In this document: positions 24,302-32,998 of the stretch, piece after piece
Numbering within the stretch: position 1 is the first letter of the stretch
Layout: every line of letters begins with the position of its first letter
Source: DASZZX01 sp036260415
Lineage (GTDB): Bacteria; Actinomycetota; Nitriliruptoria; Nitriliruptorales; JAHWKO01
NCBI GenBank assembly: GCA_036260415.1
Contig: DASZZX010000184.1
Location: 1 to 36,211 of the forward strand
Length of the DNA: 36,211 bases
Reading direction: 5' to 3'
Translations under genes and position numbers: made by a program
Notes under the pieces: generated by a model
The model's input: only the letters and a program-made list of their open reading frames with translations
Told to the model about the DNA's origin: nothing
Databases searched by the model: none

Positions 24302-25186
24302 TCAGCCGGTCGGCGACGCGCACAGGTCGCGGGCTGTCCGGAGGGCCTCTCTCCAGGTATCCGCGAAGCGGCTGCGGAGTTGCCGCGCCCGGCGTGCGGG
24401 CAGCCCGGCGACGGCCCAGCCCGTCTGCCGGATCGCCAGCCTCCGACCCTCGGGGGTCGCGGACACGCTGACCGTGCAACGCGTCGGAGGGACCACATCG
24501 GCTGCATCGTCCCCGATGGTCACGGCGAACGTCAGGACACGCCCGGGGTCGAGCGACCAGTCCGAGAGCGGGAAGCGGCGCGGCCCCTCGTCGTCGATCA
24601 CGAAGAACCAGCTCGGGCTCCGTCCGTCGGTCGCGACGGGCAGCCAGCGCAGGATCGCGCCACCGGACAGCGGGTCGGCGCCCGTCGCCGGCAGGTCCAC
24701 GGCCCCGTCGAGTTCGTCACGCACGCCGTATCGCGTCGACGCCCCCGTCTCGAGGTAGCCCCGCAGTCGGACCAGGAAGTCGCTCCAGCCGCTGACCATC
24801 TCCGCCGCCTCACGTGGTGGACGAAGTGGGTCGTGATCGACCACCTCCACGCGTGCGCCAACCGGCAGCTCGCGGACGGTCCAACGGACCGAGTGGGGGG
24901 AGCCGACGCCGAGGAAGCTCCATTCCAGTTCGAGCTCGGTCGGCGGGGTCATCCCGGCGACCGCCACGTCGAAGAAGTCGCCGTCGCCGAAGTCCGCGCG
25001 GGAGCGTGCTCCGGGACGCAGCGGTGGGTCGACGGTCGCGAACCAGCGCGCGAGTTGCTCCGACTGGGCCAGCGCGTCCCAGACCGCGGTCACGGACCTC
25101 TTCACGTCCACCGAGACGCGGACGGTGCCGTCGGCCGATGCCTCGCCGCGGAGGCCCTCGTCCCGAGCAGGAGCCGGTGCGTCCAT
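24302..25186 (-). CDS. Tandem SRPBCC (AHSA1/START-like) protein
   Basis: This 294-residue protein has two SRPBCC-type domains. The first, at about 22-155, contains VTAVWDALAQSEQLARWFAT, DFGDGDFFDVAVAGM and MVSGWSDFLVRLRGYLETG. The second, about 165-290, has ILRWLPVATDGRSPSWFFV and the closing helix FADTWREALRTARDL. It matches the double-domain N-terminal half of the SRPBCC-methyltransferase fusion at 17655-19838. SRPBCC proteins bind hydrophobic ligands, act as polyketide cyclases, or, in calicheamicin producers, serve as the self-sacrificing resistance protein CalC. ATG 25186 is the first Met before the domain; the divergent gap to the two-domain SnoaL gene is 162 bases. The ketoreductase follows in the same operon. 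Cyclase versus protective role is open. Confidence 0.82.
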   Translation of the reverse strand: MDAPAPARDEGLRGEASADGTVRVSVDVKRSVTAVWDALAQSEQLARWFATVDPPLRPGARSRADFGDGDFFDVAVAGMTPPTELELEWSFLGVGSPHSVRWTVRELPVGARVEVVDHDPLRPPREAAEMVSGWSDFLVRLRGYLETGASTRYGVRDELDGAVDLPATGADPLSGGAILRWLPVATDGRSPSWFFVIDDEGPRRFPLSDWSLDPGRVLTFAVTIGDDAADVVPPTRCTVSVSATPEGRRLAIRQTGWAVAGLPARRARQLRSRFADTWREALRTARDLCASPTG

Positions 25187-25258
25187 CGGGTCCCCAGACC
25201 ACGTTCGCTCCGCACGGTAACCGCGGCGTCGCGGCGCCTCCAGAGGTGGACGGCAGGC

Positions 25259-25303
25259 CGACAACCGGGGAGAAACCCGCGCGCTCCGCCCTCCCTACGT
25301 TGG
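25259..25303 (+). promoter_or_regulatory. Shared promoter element, copy D (double-SnoaL gene)
   Basis: Plus strand: CGACAA (25259-25264), six bases, AGAAA (25271-25275), 20 bases, TACGTTGG (25296-25303). It lies 45 bases before the double-SnoaL start. This is the only copy on the plus strand, pointing at the only plus-strand SnoaL-type gene. Confidence 0.55.
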
Positions 25304-25348
25304 CCGGAGCGGCGCCGGGCGAGCGCTCCCGGCACCCAGGACCGGTTC

Positions 25349-26200
25349 ATGGCGATGGTCGGCGAGGTCGAGAGCACGCTCGTCCACAGGCCGATCGACG
25401 CCGCCGGATCCGGGGTATCGGTCGCCCGCCGCTTCGTCGAGCGGGTGCTCGGCGCACGAGACGCCACCGTGATCGATGAGGTGCTCGATCCGCACGCGAT
25501 CGACCACTCCGCCACGCTCGTCAGGCTGCTCCCCCTGTGGCTGGCCTTCCCCGACCTGCGGCTCCACGTCGAGGAGGTCGCGAGCGAGGGCGAGGTGGTC
25601 CGCGTCGAGTCCGTCGTGACCGGGACGCACACCGGCCGACTCCACGGGGTCGAGCCGACCGGCGCCCGGCTGGAAGGGAGGCGAACCCACCAGTTCCGGA
25701 TCGCAGGCGGGAGAATCGTCGCGTGCCGGACGGACGCCGACCTGCGGGCGCTGGCGGCACAGCTCGGGACCCCTGTGACCGCGCATCCGCGGCCGGACCC
25801 CTCCGGGCCGGCCTGCGTCGGCGTCGCACGCCGCGCGATCGTTCAGCGCTTCATCGAGCAGGTCCTGAACGGCCGGGGTTTCGTCGACGGTCCCGGCTAC
25901 TTCGTCGAGCAGCCGACCGACCACCTGCGGGGATCGTTGGCGAGCTGCCTCATGCTCGCGGGGACGCCGGACTTCGAGCTGAGGGTCCGAGAGGTGGGCG
26001 AGGAGCGGAGCACCGTGATTGTCCTCGCTGACGTGTCCGGAACGCGTTCGGAGCGGTCGGCGTCGCGGTCGGTGACCGGCCGCGTGGAACTCCGCGTCCG
26101 CGTGACGCAGGACGGACGGTTCGCTGAGACGTGGATGGACGCGGTCGCCGTCCCGGCTCCGGCCCCCGGGCAGGGCGTGCGCTCAGTCGTGGCCGTCTGA
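25349..26200 (+). CDS. Two tandem SnoaL-like domains
   Basis: This 283-residue protein has two SnoaL-like domains (about 22-140 and 160-275). It is a clear paralog of domains 2-3 of the three-domain protein at 11713-12978: FVERVLGARD against FVKRVLGGRD, LDPHAIDHS against LDPHAVDHS, ADLRALAAQLG against CDLDAIAAQLG, and TDHLRGSLASCL against TDHLTGSLTACL. The ATG at 25349 has a poor ribosome binding site; ATG 25355 is possible. It is on the plus strand, preceded by promoter copy D, and its 3' end overlaps the flavin-reductase 3' end by 18 bases. It probably works on the same intermediate type as its paralog. Confidence 0.83.
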   Translation: MAMVGEVESTLVHRPIDAAGSGVSVARRFVERVLGARDATVIDEVLDPHAIDHSATLVRLLPLWLAFPDLRLHVEEVASEGEVVRVESVVTGTHTGRLHGVEPTGARLEGRRTHQFRIAGGRIVACRTDADLRALAAQLGTPVTAHPRPDPSGPACVGVARRAIVQRFIEQVLNGRGFVDGPGYFVEQPTDHLRGSLASCLMLAGTPDFELRVREVGEERSTVIVLADVSGTRSERSASRSVTGRVELRVRVTQDGRFAETWMDAVAVPAPAPGQGVRSVVAV

Positions 26201-26794
26201 CCGCCGAAGGGCACGCTCGGCGACGGCGACGGCGCCGGTCCCCACCGTCGGTCTGCGGAATGCGGCCGTGAACCAGAGCAGCTCGTCGACGAGCCGCTCC
26301 AGGCGCTCGATGATCGCAGATCCGGTCAGGCCGAACGCCCGGCCGGACCAGTCGTAGTCCGGTTCGGCGGTGAGGAGCTGGGCGGGGATCGCGACAGCGT
26401 GGAGGGACCGGACGACGAGGCGCAGCTGGTCGACCGCCTGCGACGTCGGATGTCTGCCGGCGGTCGAGGCGAGCGCCACCGGCTTGCCCGCGACGTGGTC
26501 GATGCGGAGGTGGTCCAGCGCGTCCTTGAGCGCCCCGGAGAAGGAACCGTGGTAGACGGGCGAGACCAGTACGTACCCCTCCGCGTCGCGTGCGGCCTGC
26601 ACGAGTCGACCGGAGGATCCGGTCGCCCCGGTTCCGTGTCGGCGGTGCGGTGCCGGGAGGGTGTCGGCTGCGAGGTTCCAGACGGTCGGTCGGGCGCCGT
26701 TCGTGACCAGCTGATCCGCCAGCGCGTACAGCAGGGCTTCCGAGCGCGACGGGGTGGTCAGGCTGCCGCCGAGCAACAGGATGCGCTCGTTCAC
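26183..26794 (-). CDS. NAD(P)H-dependent FMN reductase
   Basis: This 203-residue flavodoxin-fold reductase of the SsuE/NADPH-FMN-reductase type has the phosphate-binding loop GGSLTTPSRSEA (9-20), the family signature SPVYHGSFSGALK (78-90), and LASTAGRHPTSQ (108-119). It would supply reduced FMN to a partner monooxygenase or act as a reductase itself. Its ATG overlaps the stop of the E10 thioesterase (ATGA), so it is coupled to the core cassette. No two-component flavin monooxygenase is in the window, so the partner must lie elsewhere, or the enzyme may serve the HFCD flavoprotein's redox cycle. Confidence 0.9.
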   Translation of the reverse strand: MNERILLLGGSLTTPSRSEALLYALADQLVTNGARPTVWNLAADTLPAPHRRHGTGATGSSGRLVQAARDAEGYVLVSPVYHGSFSGALKDALDHLRIDHVAGKPVALASTAGRHPTSQAVDQLRLVVRSLHAVAIPAQLLTAEPDYDWSGRAFGLTGSAIIERLERLVDELLWFTAAFRRPTVGTGAVAVAERALRRSDGHD

Positions 26795-27243
26795 CTCGAC
26801 CCTCGCCCGGCTCCGTCGGCCGAGGCGTACGTGCCCAGCGCCCTCGACAGCTCAGCCGGCACCGGCACCGGGATCAGCTCTCCTCCCGCTCTGGTCATGG
26901 CCGCCACCCCCTGACGACCCCGTGCGACGAGCTCCCGGCCACGCGGCCCTTCATGGAAGTACTCGAACCCCAGCGCGATGCGGTTCTGGACCAGCTCCTC
27001 GAGCCGCATCGCCACGACGACTCGGTCGAAGGCCTCGAGTTCCCGGAAGTAGTCGACGTGCGTGTAGACGGTCACCAAGGCGAGACCGTCGCGGAGGTCG
27101 TCGAGCACGGTAGGGGCGTGGTCGCGGAGGAACAGCTCCCGAGCCGCGCCCTGCCACCGCACGTGGTTGGTGAAGTACACGTTGCCCACCAGGTTCGTCT
27201 CGGCGAACGTGACCGTGTGCCGGTACTCGTAGACCTCAGGCAT
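26791..27243 (-). CDS. Enediyne thioesterase E10
   Basis: This 150-residue hotdog-fold thioesterase is of the enediyne-specific SgcE10/CalE7/DynE7 type: TFAETNLVGNVYFTNHVRWQ (12-31), VTVYTHVDYFRELEAFDRV in two strands, and GFEYFHEGPRGRELVARGRQ in the closing region. These enzymes release the linear polyene from the ACP of PksE by thioester hydrolysis, with decarboxylation to heptaene-type products when expressed alone. The ATG overlaps the pksE stop by eight bases. It sits immediately after pksE, as in the conserved cassette. Confidence 0.94.
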   Translation of the reverse strand: MPEVYEYRHTVTFAETNLVGNVYFTNHVRWQGAARELFLRDHAPTVLDDLRDGLALVTVYTHVDYFRELEAFDRVVVAMRLEELVQNRIALGFEYFHEGPRGRELVARGRQGVAAMTRAGGELIPVPVPAELSRALGTYASADGAGRGSR

Positions 27244-30200
27244 GCCCGGAAGCCTCCGACGCCAGGGCGACGACCATCGCCGGGTCGCCAGGTAGCAACC
27301 ACGCACGGACCTTGAGGGGTCCGGCCCGGAACGCCAGCGCACTCGGCGACTCGCCCCGGAGTTCAAGGACCTCGTCAGGCGGCCGGCCCGCCTTGACCGA
27401 CGCCTCGCCGACCGCCCACACGGCGGTGGCGGCCTCGTCGAGCGTCAGCCCTCCCCCCGCCACCAACGCCCGCGCGAGTTGGATGCGGTCCCCGAGCACG
27501 CCTCGCCAGATCCCGTCCGGACGCTGCTGGACCTGCTCGACGTCGCAGCCGACGCGCCGTCGGTCGATCACCAGCAGCGTCCCACCCGCGGCGTGCGCCA
27601 CGGAAATCGAGAGGTCCGGCTGTGCGAGCTCGGGGCGACCGTCCGGCCGCCGGTACGGGGCGACGGACCCCTTGGCGCTGCCGACCGACGCGGGCACGGT
27701 CGCCAGGCCCGACCGTTCCGGTGAGGCGAGGCAGTAGACCCTGGGACCAGCCTCAACTGAGCGGGAGATGGCGCGCTCAAGGAATGGGCCCACCGTCGGG
27801 CTGGGCCAGGTGGGGGGCGGTAGCTCCTCGATCGCCCGGAGGTGCAGGCCCCGCCACCGCTCGACCGTCCGGCCACGGGCGTCCTCCACGTCGAGGTCGT
27901 AGATGAACCCGTGGTCCGTCTCCTGCCGCTCTACGGCGCGGATCGTCAGGGGGGTCGTGGTCTGGGCACCGAGCAGGTCGATCCGCTCGACCGCCACGGG
28001 CAGCACGCGCCGGTGCGGGACGCACGCCTGGAGCGCGTGGATGTACGCGTCCCGAGCGGCCGGGTCGCCGAGGATCAGGTGGCGGGGCAGGTAGGGAGCG
28101 AACCAGCGCTGGTCGTCCCCGGCGATTGTCGCGGTGCACCGGCGTGCGCGCAGCTCCGGGTACCCGAGGACACGCCGGAAGGTCGGGCCGTGGAACAGCA
28201 GCGACCCGTAGAGGTCGTCGGCACCTACCTGGACATCGACGGGGATGCGCAGGGCGTCGTCGCCGAGGCGGGGTGCCCCGGGGTCCGCCGGCGCGGACAG
28301 CCGCACCGTGATCCGGGCGTGGTCGACGGCGAGGTCCGTCGTGCTGCTGCGGATGGCGACCTGCACACGGTCCGCGTCGTCCTGCAGCGCGGCGATGCGG
28401 ATGCGGGCCGAGCCGGTGGTCGGCACGGTCACGGGGGCGAGGAACTCGACGTTCTCGAACCCCGCGACCGTGTTGCGGCCGGTCAGCTGCACCGCCACTT
28501 GCGCGGCAGCCTCGAGCGCCAGGACGCCGGGGAGCACGGGGACGCCGCCGACGCGGTGATCGAGGAGGTAGGGGTCGGTGTCGGGGGAGACCTCGGCGTC
28601 CACGACAAGCTCGACGCCCGGGTAGTCGACGAGGATCCGCTCGACGAAGCGCAGGAGCGGGAGGCGCGGTCGCGGCTCCCAGTGCACGGTCGCCGGCTGA
28701 CCGAAGCGGCTCGCGACGACGGTCGTGCGCGGGGTCTCGTCCGAGCCGATCAGACGCTCCAGCATGGCGACACCCTCGTCGAGCGGGACGGCCGACACCC
28801 CGCGCTGCGCCAGGGCGTTGAGCACCCCGAGCCGCTGTCCCATGCCGGTGCCCGACCACACCGACCACTCGACGTTCAGGCCGCGACAGGTCGGCCGAGC
28901 TGCGCAGTGCCGGTCCAGCTCGTGCTCCATCCACTCGTTCGCCAGCGCGTAGTGCGCCTCCCCCTCCAGTCCCAGCCGCGCGATGATCGAGCTGAACGTC
29001 ACGATGAGGCGGACGGGCGACGCGGAGGTGGCGGCGAGCAGGTTGCGCAGGCCGGTCACCTTGGGGTGCAGCGCTCGCTGGAAGTCGCCGGGTTCGAGTG
29101 CCGTCAGCGGCGCCGGATCGTTGATCCCGGCGCCGTGCAGCACGACTGTGACCGGCCCGAGCTCCGCCTCGCCCTGCCTGACGGCGCGAGCGGTCGCGAC
29201 CGGGTCGCGGACGTCCGCCACCAGGTAGAGGAACCCGACACCCTGCGCCTCGAGACGCTCGAGGTTCGCGCGGAGCTGCGGCTCGCGTTCCGGTGAGCTC
29301 CGCCCGAGCAGCAGGAGGTTCGCGCCGCTGACTCGAGCCAGGTGGCTAGCGCACTCGGCGGCGATGCCTCGGCCACCTCCGCTGACGAGCAGAACGTCCG
29401 CAGGCTGCAGCACGGGCTTCGTTGCGGACAGGTCCACGGGACGCACGACCGCGCGGGACCGCACCCCCTGCTCGTAGCGGACCTCCCGGTGCCCGTCCGC
29501 AGCCGCCGCCTCAAGGAGGACCAGCTCGTGCGCGTCGGCGCCGGGCGGGACGGCAATGACCGTGGTCGCGACGTGCGGGTGCTCGAGGTGCACGGTGCGC
29601 GCGAAGGCCGCCGAGCCGTACCGGCCCTGCACGAGCACGAGGTGGCCGGACGGCGCCACGGCCACCCACCGGTACGCCTCCAGCAGCGCCGGGATGTCGT
29701 CGTCGCGGGGCACGTCGTCGAGGCACACGATGGCGGTCCGTGTCGCGGCCGGGTTCGCCTCGGCTTCGGCATCCGAATCCAGAAGCTCGGCGAGCCGGCG
29801 ACGGAGCACCGGTCCGGCACTGCCGAACACGCGCCCGCCGGTGACGGTCCCGGCCGTCGGCGGTTCCTCCGGGATCCAGGCCGGCTCGAAGACGCGGACC
29901 CAGCTCTCCACCCCGTGCACGGACGTCGTCGTGGTCTGCGTCGCGTCGGTGGGGCTGCCGTCCAGCGCCGCCGCCAACTCCTCAACCGACGCGTTGGCGA
30001 GCTCGCCCGGCACCAAAGGTGCCCGCTTCCCCGTGACGGTGGCCGCCTCGGCGAGCAGATCGGCGACCGCGATCGAGTTGAGGTGCAGGTCGGCGAGCAT
30101 GCGCGAGTCGGGGGTGACGGCGTCCACCGGCAGCTCGGCCCGCGCCGCGATCATCCCGCGCAGGAGCGTCACGAGGTCGGGCGTGGTGGTGGGCGGTGGT

Positions 30201-32998
30201 GGGACGGCGGTGCCGGCAAGTGGGTCGGACGCGTCGCGCGGTGCCTGCACTGGCTCCGGCAGGCCGTCGACGGGGCCGGGCGCGCCGTCCTCGCACGGGT
30301 TGCGCAGGAACACGGGCCGGGCCGACGGGTCGAGGTCACGCAGCGGTCGGTCGTCGAGGAGTCGCGCCAGGTTCACGTCGACCCCGAGGCAGTGCAGTCG
30401 CGCCAAGCAGGACAGGAGGCCGTGGAGGGACGCGTCGCAGGCGTCCGTCGACAGTGTCGGCAGCCCCGTGAGCTCGTGTGCGAGCGGCGCCAGGACACGT
30501 CCCGGTCCGACCTCGACGAACACGTCGACGTGGTCCGAGGCCCCTGCGACGGCGTCCACGAAGCGGACCACGTCCGTGAACTGCCGCACGAGCAGATCGC
30601 TTACGGGCGCGTGCTCGTCGAGGCGCGTCCCCGTGATCGTGGACCACACGGGGCGCGCCGGTGGCCGGAGGTCGAGGCCTCCGAGCACCTCGGCGAACGC
30701 CCGGGCGGCGGGTGCCATCGCCGGGGAGTGGAACGCGTGCGACACGCGCAGCGGGACGAACGCAATGTCCCGTCGGCCGCAGCGTTCCTCGAGCGCCCGG
30801 AGTTCGTCGTGCGGGCCAGACACGACCGTGCGTCGCGGTCCGTTGCGCGCCGCGACGGCCAGCGGGAGGTCGCCCACGACTCCCGCGACCAACCCCTCGT
30901 CGGCCCCCACCTGGGCCATCCCTCCGCCTTCGGCTCCCAGGGTGGCCATCACCGCGCCGCGTGCCCGAGCCATGGACTCGAGCGTGCGCGCGTCCATCAC
31001 GCCCGCCCAGTGCAGCGCGGTCAGCTCCCCGAGGCTGTGACCGAGGGCGAGGTCGGCCACTACGCCGAGTTCGCCGAGGACGCGCATCGCCGCGAGCGAG
31101 GCCCGCACGATCGCCGGCTGCGCGACCGTCGTGTCCTCGTCGTTGACACCGGGCGGCAGCAGGTCCGCGTACAGCCGGGCGACGGACGTGAACCGTCGCG
31201 ACCAGGCCCCGCCGTCCCGTCTCGTCGGGGATGACTGGCCGGGGAACAGGAACCCGATCCTCGGCCGCCGGGTCGGTTCTCCGACGTGCACGCCCGCCGC
31301 CGGCTCGTCGGGGGAGCGTCCGTCCTCCAACGCATGCTGCACGTCCGTGAGCTGCTGCGCGAGCTCCTCCGGCGAGCTGGTCACCAGGGCGAGCCGCGTC
31401 GGGTGGCGGGTGCCCGCTCGGACCAGGTGCTGCGCGAGCTCCGGCAGCTCCGCGAACGAGATCGTGGCGGCGACCAGCGCGAGCTGACGGACCTGGTCGA
31501 GGAGCGAGGCTCGGTCGGCGGCGCCGACGGCGATCACCTCGTGGTCCTGGACCGGTGCGGGACGCGGGTGGACGTGGGCTGCGTGGTTGTCGTGCCGAGG
31601 CTCCCCACCCTCCAGCACAACGTGGGTGTTGATGCCCCCGAAGCCCATCGCACTGACGGCCGCCCGGGCGGGCCCGTCCGGCCACGGCTCGGGCTGGTCC
31701 AGGATCCGCAGCACCGGCGCGGCGGCGGTGAGGATGTCGTGCGGCTGCTCGCACCCGGTGGTCGGGGGGAGGCAGCGGTGTTCGAGCGCGAGCACCGCCT
31801 TGAGGAGGCCCGCGAGTCCCGCCGCCGCCTTGGTATGGCCGATGTTGGCCTTGATCGAGCCGAGCGCGGCGGGGCGGTCCGATCCGCCGTCCCGGAGCAG
31901 TGCGTCGAGGGCGCGCAGCTCGACGGCGTCGCCCACCTGGGTCCCGGTCCCGTGACCCTCGAGCAGCGCGACCGTCCCGGGTGCGCGGCCGGCTCGTCGG
32001 TGTGCCCGGGCGAGCGCGAGCAGCTGCCCGTCCGCCTCCGGCCTGGTGATGCCGCCTGCCCCGTCGGAGGAGACCCCCCATCCGCTGATGATCGCCCGGA
32101 CCGGGCGGTCCTGCGCGACCGCGTCGGCGAGTCGCATCAGCACCACGAAGCCGCACCCCTCGCCGGGCCAGAAGCCCGCCGAGCGCCGGTCGTAGACCCG
32201 CATGCGGTCGGGGGCCAGCGCACCGGTGGCGGCGAACCCGACAAGCTCGAACGGGTCGAGGCTCAAGTCGACGCCGCCAGCCAGCGCGACGTCTAGGTCG
32301 CCGGCGACGAGCGCGTTGCACGCGGTGATGATCGCGAGGAGCGACGCCGCGCAGGCGCCGTCCACGGTGTAGCCGCCGCCGTGCAGGTCGTGGTAGTTGC
32401 AGATCCGCCCGGCGATCGTGTTCGAGAGCCCGCCGGCGAGCGTCTCCTCGGTGATCTCGGGGAACGGCGCCTTGAAGGTCGTCTCGTACCGGCCCACGAA
32501 CTCGGCGCGTTCCCGGGGCGCCCAGCCGGCCTCGGCGAGGGCGGCAGAGAGAGTGCGTGCGACATAGGGCCAGCGCAGCCGCACGAGGTTCGCGCGGGAG
32601 AACTCGCCGGTGAGCGTGTTGCCGACGATCACGCCGGTGCTCGGTCGCGGCAGCCCGTCGCCGGTGGGGAAGCCCGCATCGGCGAGAGCGGCGGAAGCCA
32701 CCTCGAGCGCGAGCCAGTGGCTCAGGTCCGCAGATCGGAAGCTGCGGCCGCTGACCTTGAACCCCACCCGGTCGAAGTCCCAGTCGCGCAGCACCGCCGC
32801 GTAGCGGGCGTAGGTCCTGTCCGTGTCCGCTCCGTCGGGACCCACATACGCGCTGAGGTCGAGCCGCTCCGGAGGGATCGGGCGGAACGTCCGGCGGCGG
32901 GTCAGGACCACGTCCCACAGCTCCTCGGGCGAGGACACGTCCGGGTAGCGGCAGGCGACCCCCGTGACGGCGATCGGGGTCGGACCGCCCGTGTTCAC
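27236..32998 (-). CDS. pksE: Enediyne iterative type I polyketide synthase PksE
   Basis: This 1920-residue synthase has the domain order KS-AT-ACP-KR-DH-PPTase, diagnostic of enediyne synthases. The KS (about 8-470) has Cys216 in DGACAAS, His349 in GHGTGT and His388 in NIGHTKAA. The AT (about 580-860) has Ser655 in GHSLGEL and HAFHS (754-758). The ACP lies near 940-1015 with Ser975 in LHLNSIAV. The KR (about 1195-1430) has SGGGRGIA, SSI near 1336 and Tyr1350 in HYALANEW. The DH (about 1470-1720) has His1481 in DHRVGG. The C-terminal PPTase (about 1735-1915) has VGCDVEQV and WAVGEASVK. It self-activates its ACP and builds a linear polyene from acetyl/malonyl units. GTG 32998 is the start: it overlaps the E5 stop (GTGA) and sits just before the KS. 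Confidence 0.97.
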   Translation of the reverse strand: MNTGGPTPIAVTGVACRYPDVSSPEELWDVVLTRRRTFRPIPPERLDLSAYVGPDGADTDRTYARYAAVLRDWDFDRVGFKVSGRSFRSADLSHWLALEVASAALADAGFPTGDGLPRPSTGVIVGNTLTGEFSRANLVRLRWPYVARTLSAALAEAGWAPRERAEFVGRYETTFKAPFPEITEETLAGGLSNTIAGRICNYHDLHGGGYTVDGACAASLLAIITACNALVAGDLDVALAGGVDLSLDPFELVGFAATGALAPDRMRVYDRRSAGFWPGEGCGFVVLMRLADAVAQDRPVRAIISGWGVSSDGAGGITRPEADGQLLALARAHRRAGRAPGTVALLEGHGTGTQVGDAVELRALDALLRDGGSDRPAALGSIKANIGHTKAAAGLAGLLKAVLALEHRCLPPTTGCEQPHDILTAAAPVLRILDQPEPWPDGPARAAVSAMGFGGINTHVVLEGGEPRHDNHAAHVHPRPAPVQDHEVIAVGAADRASLLDQVRQLALVAATISFAELPELAQHLVRAGTRHPTRLALVTSSPEELAQQLTDVQHALEDGRSPDEPAAGVHVGEPTRRPRIGFLFPGQSSPTRRDGGAWSRRFTSVARLYADLLPPGVNDEDTTVAQPAIVRASLAAMRVLGELGVVADLALGHSLGELTALHWAGVMDARTLESMARARGAVMATLGAEGGGMAQVGADEGLVAGVVGDLPLAVAARNGPRRTVVSGPHDELRALEERCGRRDIAFVPLRVSHAFHSPAMAPAARAFAEVLGGLDLRPPARPVWSTITGTRLDEHAPVSDLLVRQFTDVVRFVDAVAGASDHVDVFVEVGPGRVLAPLAHELTGLPTLSTDACDASLHGLLSCLARLHCLGVDVNLARLLDDRPLRDLDPSARPVFLRNPCEDGAPGPVDGLPEPVQAPRDASDPLAGTAVPPPPTTTPDLVTLLRGMIAARAELPVDAVTPDSRMLADLHLNSIAVADLLAEAATVTGKRAPLVPGELANASVEELAAALDGSPTDATQTTTTSVHGVESWVRVFEPAWIPEEPPTAGTVTGGRVFGSAGPVLRRRLAELLDSDAEAEANPAATRTAIVCLDDVPRDDDIPALLEAYRWVAVAPSGHLVLVQGRYGSAAFARTVHLEHPHVATTVIAVPPGADAHELVLLEAAAADGHREVRYEQGVRSRAVVRPVDLSATKPVLQPADVLLVSGGGRGIAAECASHLARVSGANLLLLGRSSPEREPQLRANLERLEAQGVGFLYLVADVRDPVATARAVRQGEAELGPVTVVLHGAGINDPAPLTALEPGDFQRALHPKVTGLRNLLAATSASPVRLIVTFSSIIARLGLEGEAHYALANEWMEHELDRHCAARPTCRGLNVEWSVWSGTGMGQRLGVLNALAQRGVSAVPLDEGVAMLERLIGSDETPRTTVVASRFGQPATVHWEPRPRLPLLRFVERILVDYPGVELVVDAEVSPDTDPYLLDHRVGGVPVLPGVLALEAAAQVAVQLTGRNTVAGFENVEFLAPVTVPTTGSARIRIAALQDDADRVQVAIRSSTTDLAVDHARITVRLSAPADPGAPRLGDDALRIPVDVQVGADDLYGSLLFHGPTFRRVLGYPELRARRCTATIAGDDQRWFAPYLPRHLILGDPAARDAYIHALQACVPHRRVLPVAVERIDLLGAQTTTPLTIRAVERQETDHGFIYDLDVEDARGRTVERWRGLHLRAIEELPPPTWPSPTVGPFLERAISRSVEAGPRVYCLASPERSGLATVPASVGSAKGSVAPYRRPDGRPELAQPDLSISVAHAAGGTLLVIDRRRVGCDVEQVQQRPDGIWRGVLGDRIQLARALVAGGGLTLDEAATAVWAVGEASVKAGRPPDEVLELRGESPSALAFRAGPLKVRAWLLPGDPAMVVALASEASGHA

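Noticed and set aside
23118..24758. Long open frame on the plus strand opposite the ketoreductase and SRPBCC genes.
   Set aside because: It is antisense to two genes with clear domains, and its composition (Arg, Gly, Pro, His-rich) is that of a high-GC shadow frame.
25211..25221. A GTTACCGTGCG box (minus strand) before the tandem-SRPBCC gene, like the distal part of the shared element.
   Set aside because: No AGAAG or CGGCAA box is found at the required spacing, so it may be chance or a different promoter type.
29342..31234. Long plus-strand open frame opposite pksE.
   Set aside because: It is antisense to the AT, ACP and KR region of pksE, with no recognisable domain. It results from high GC at third positions.
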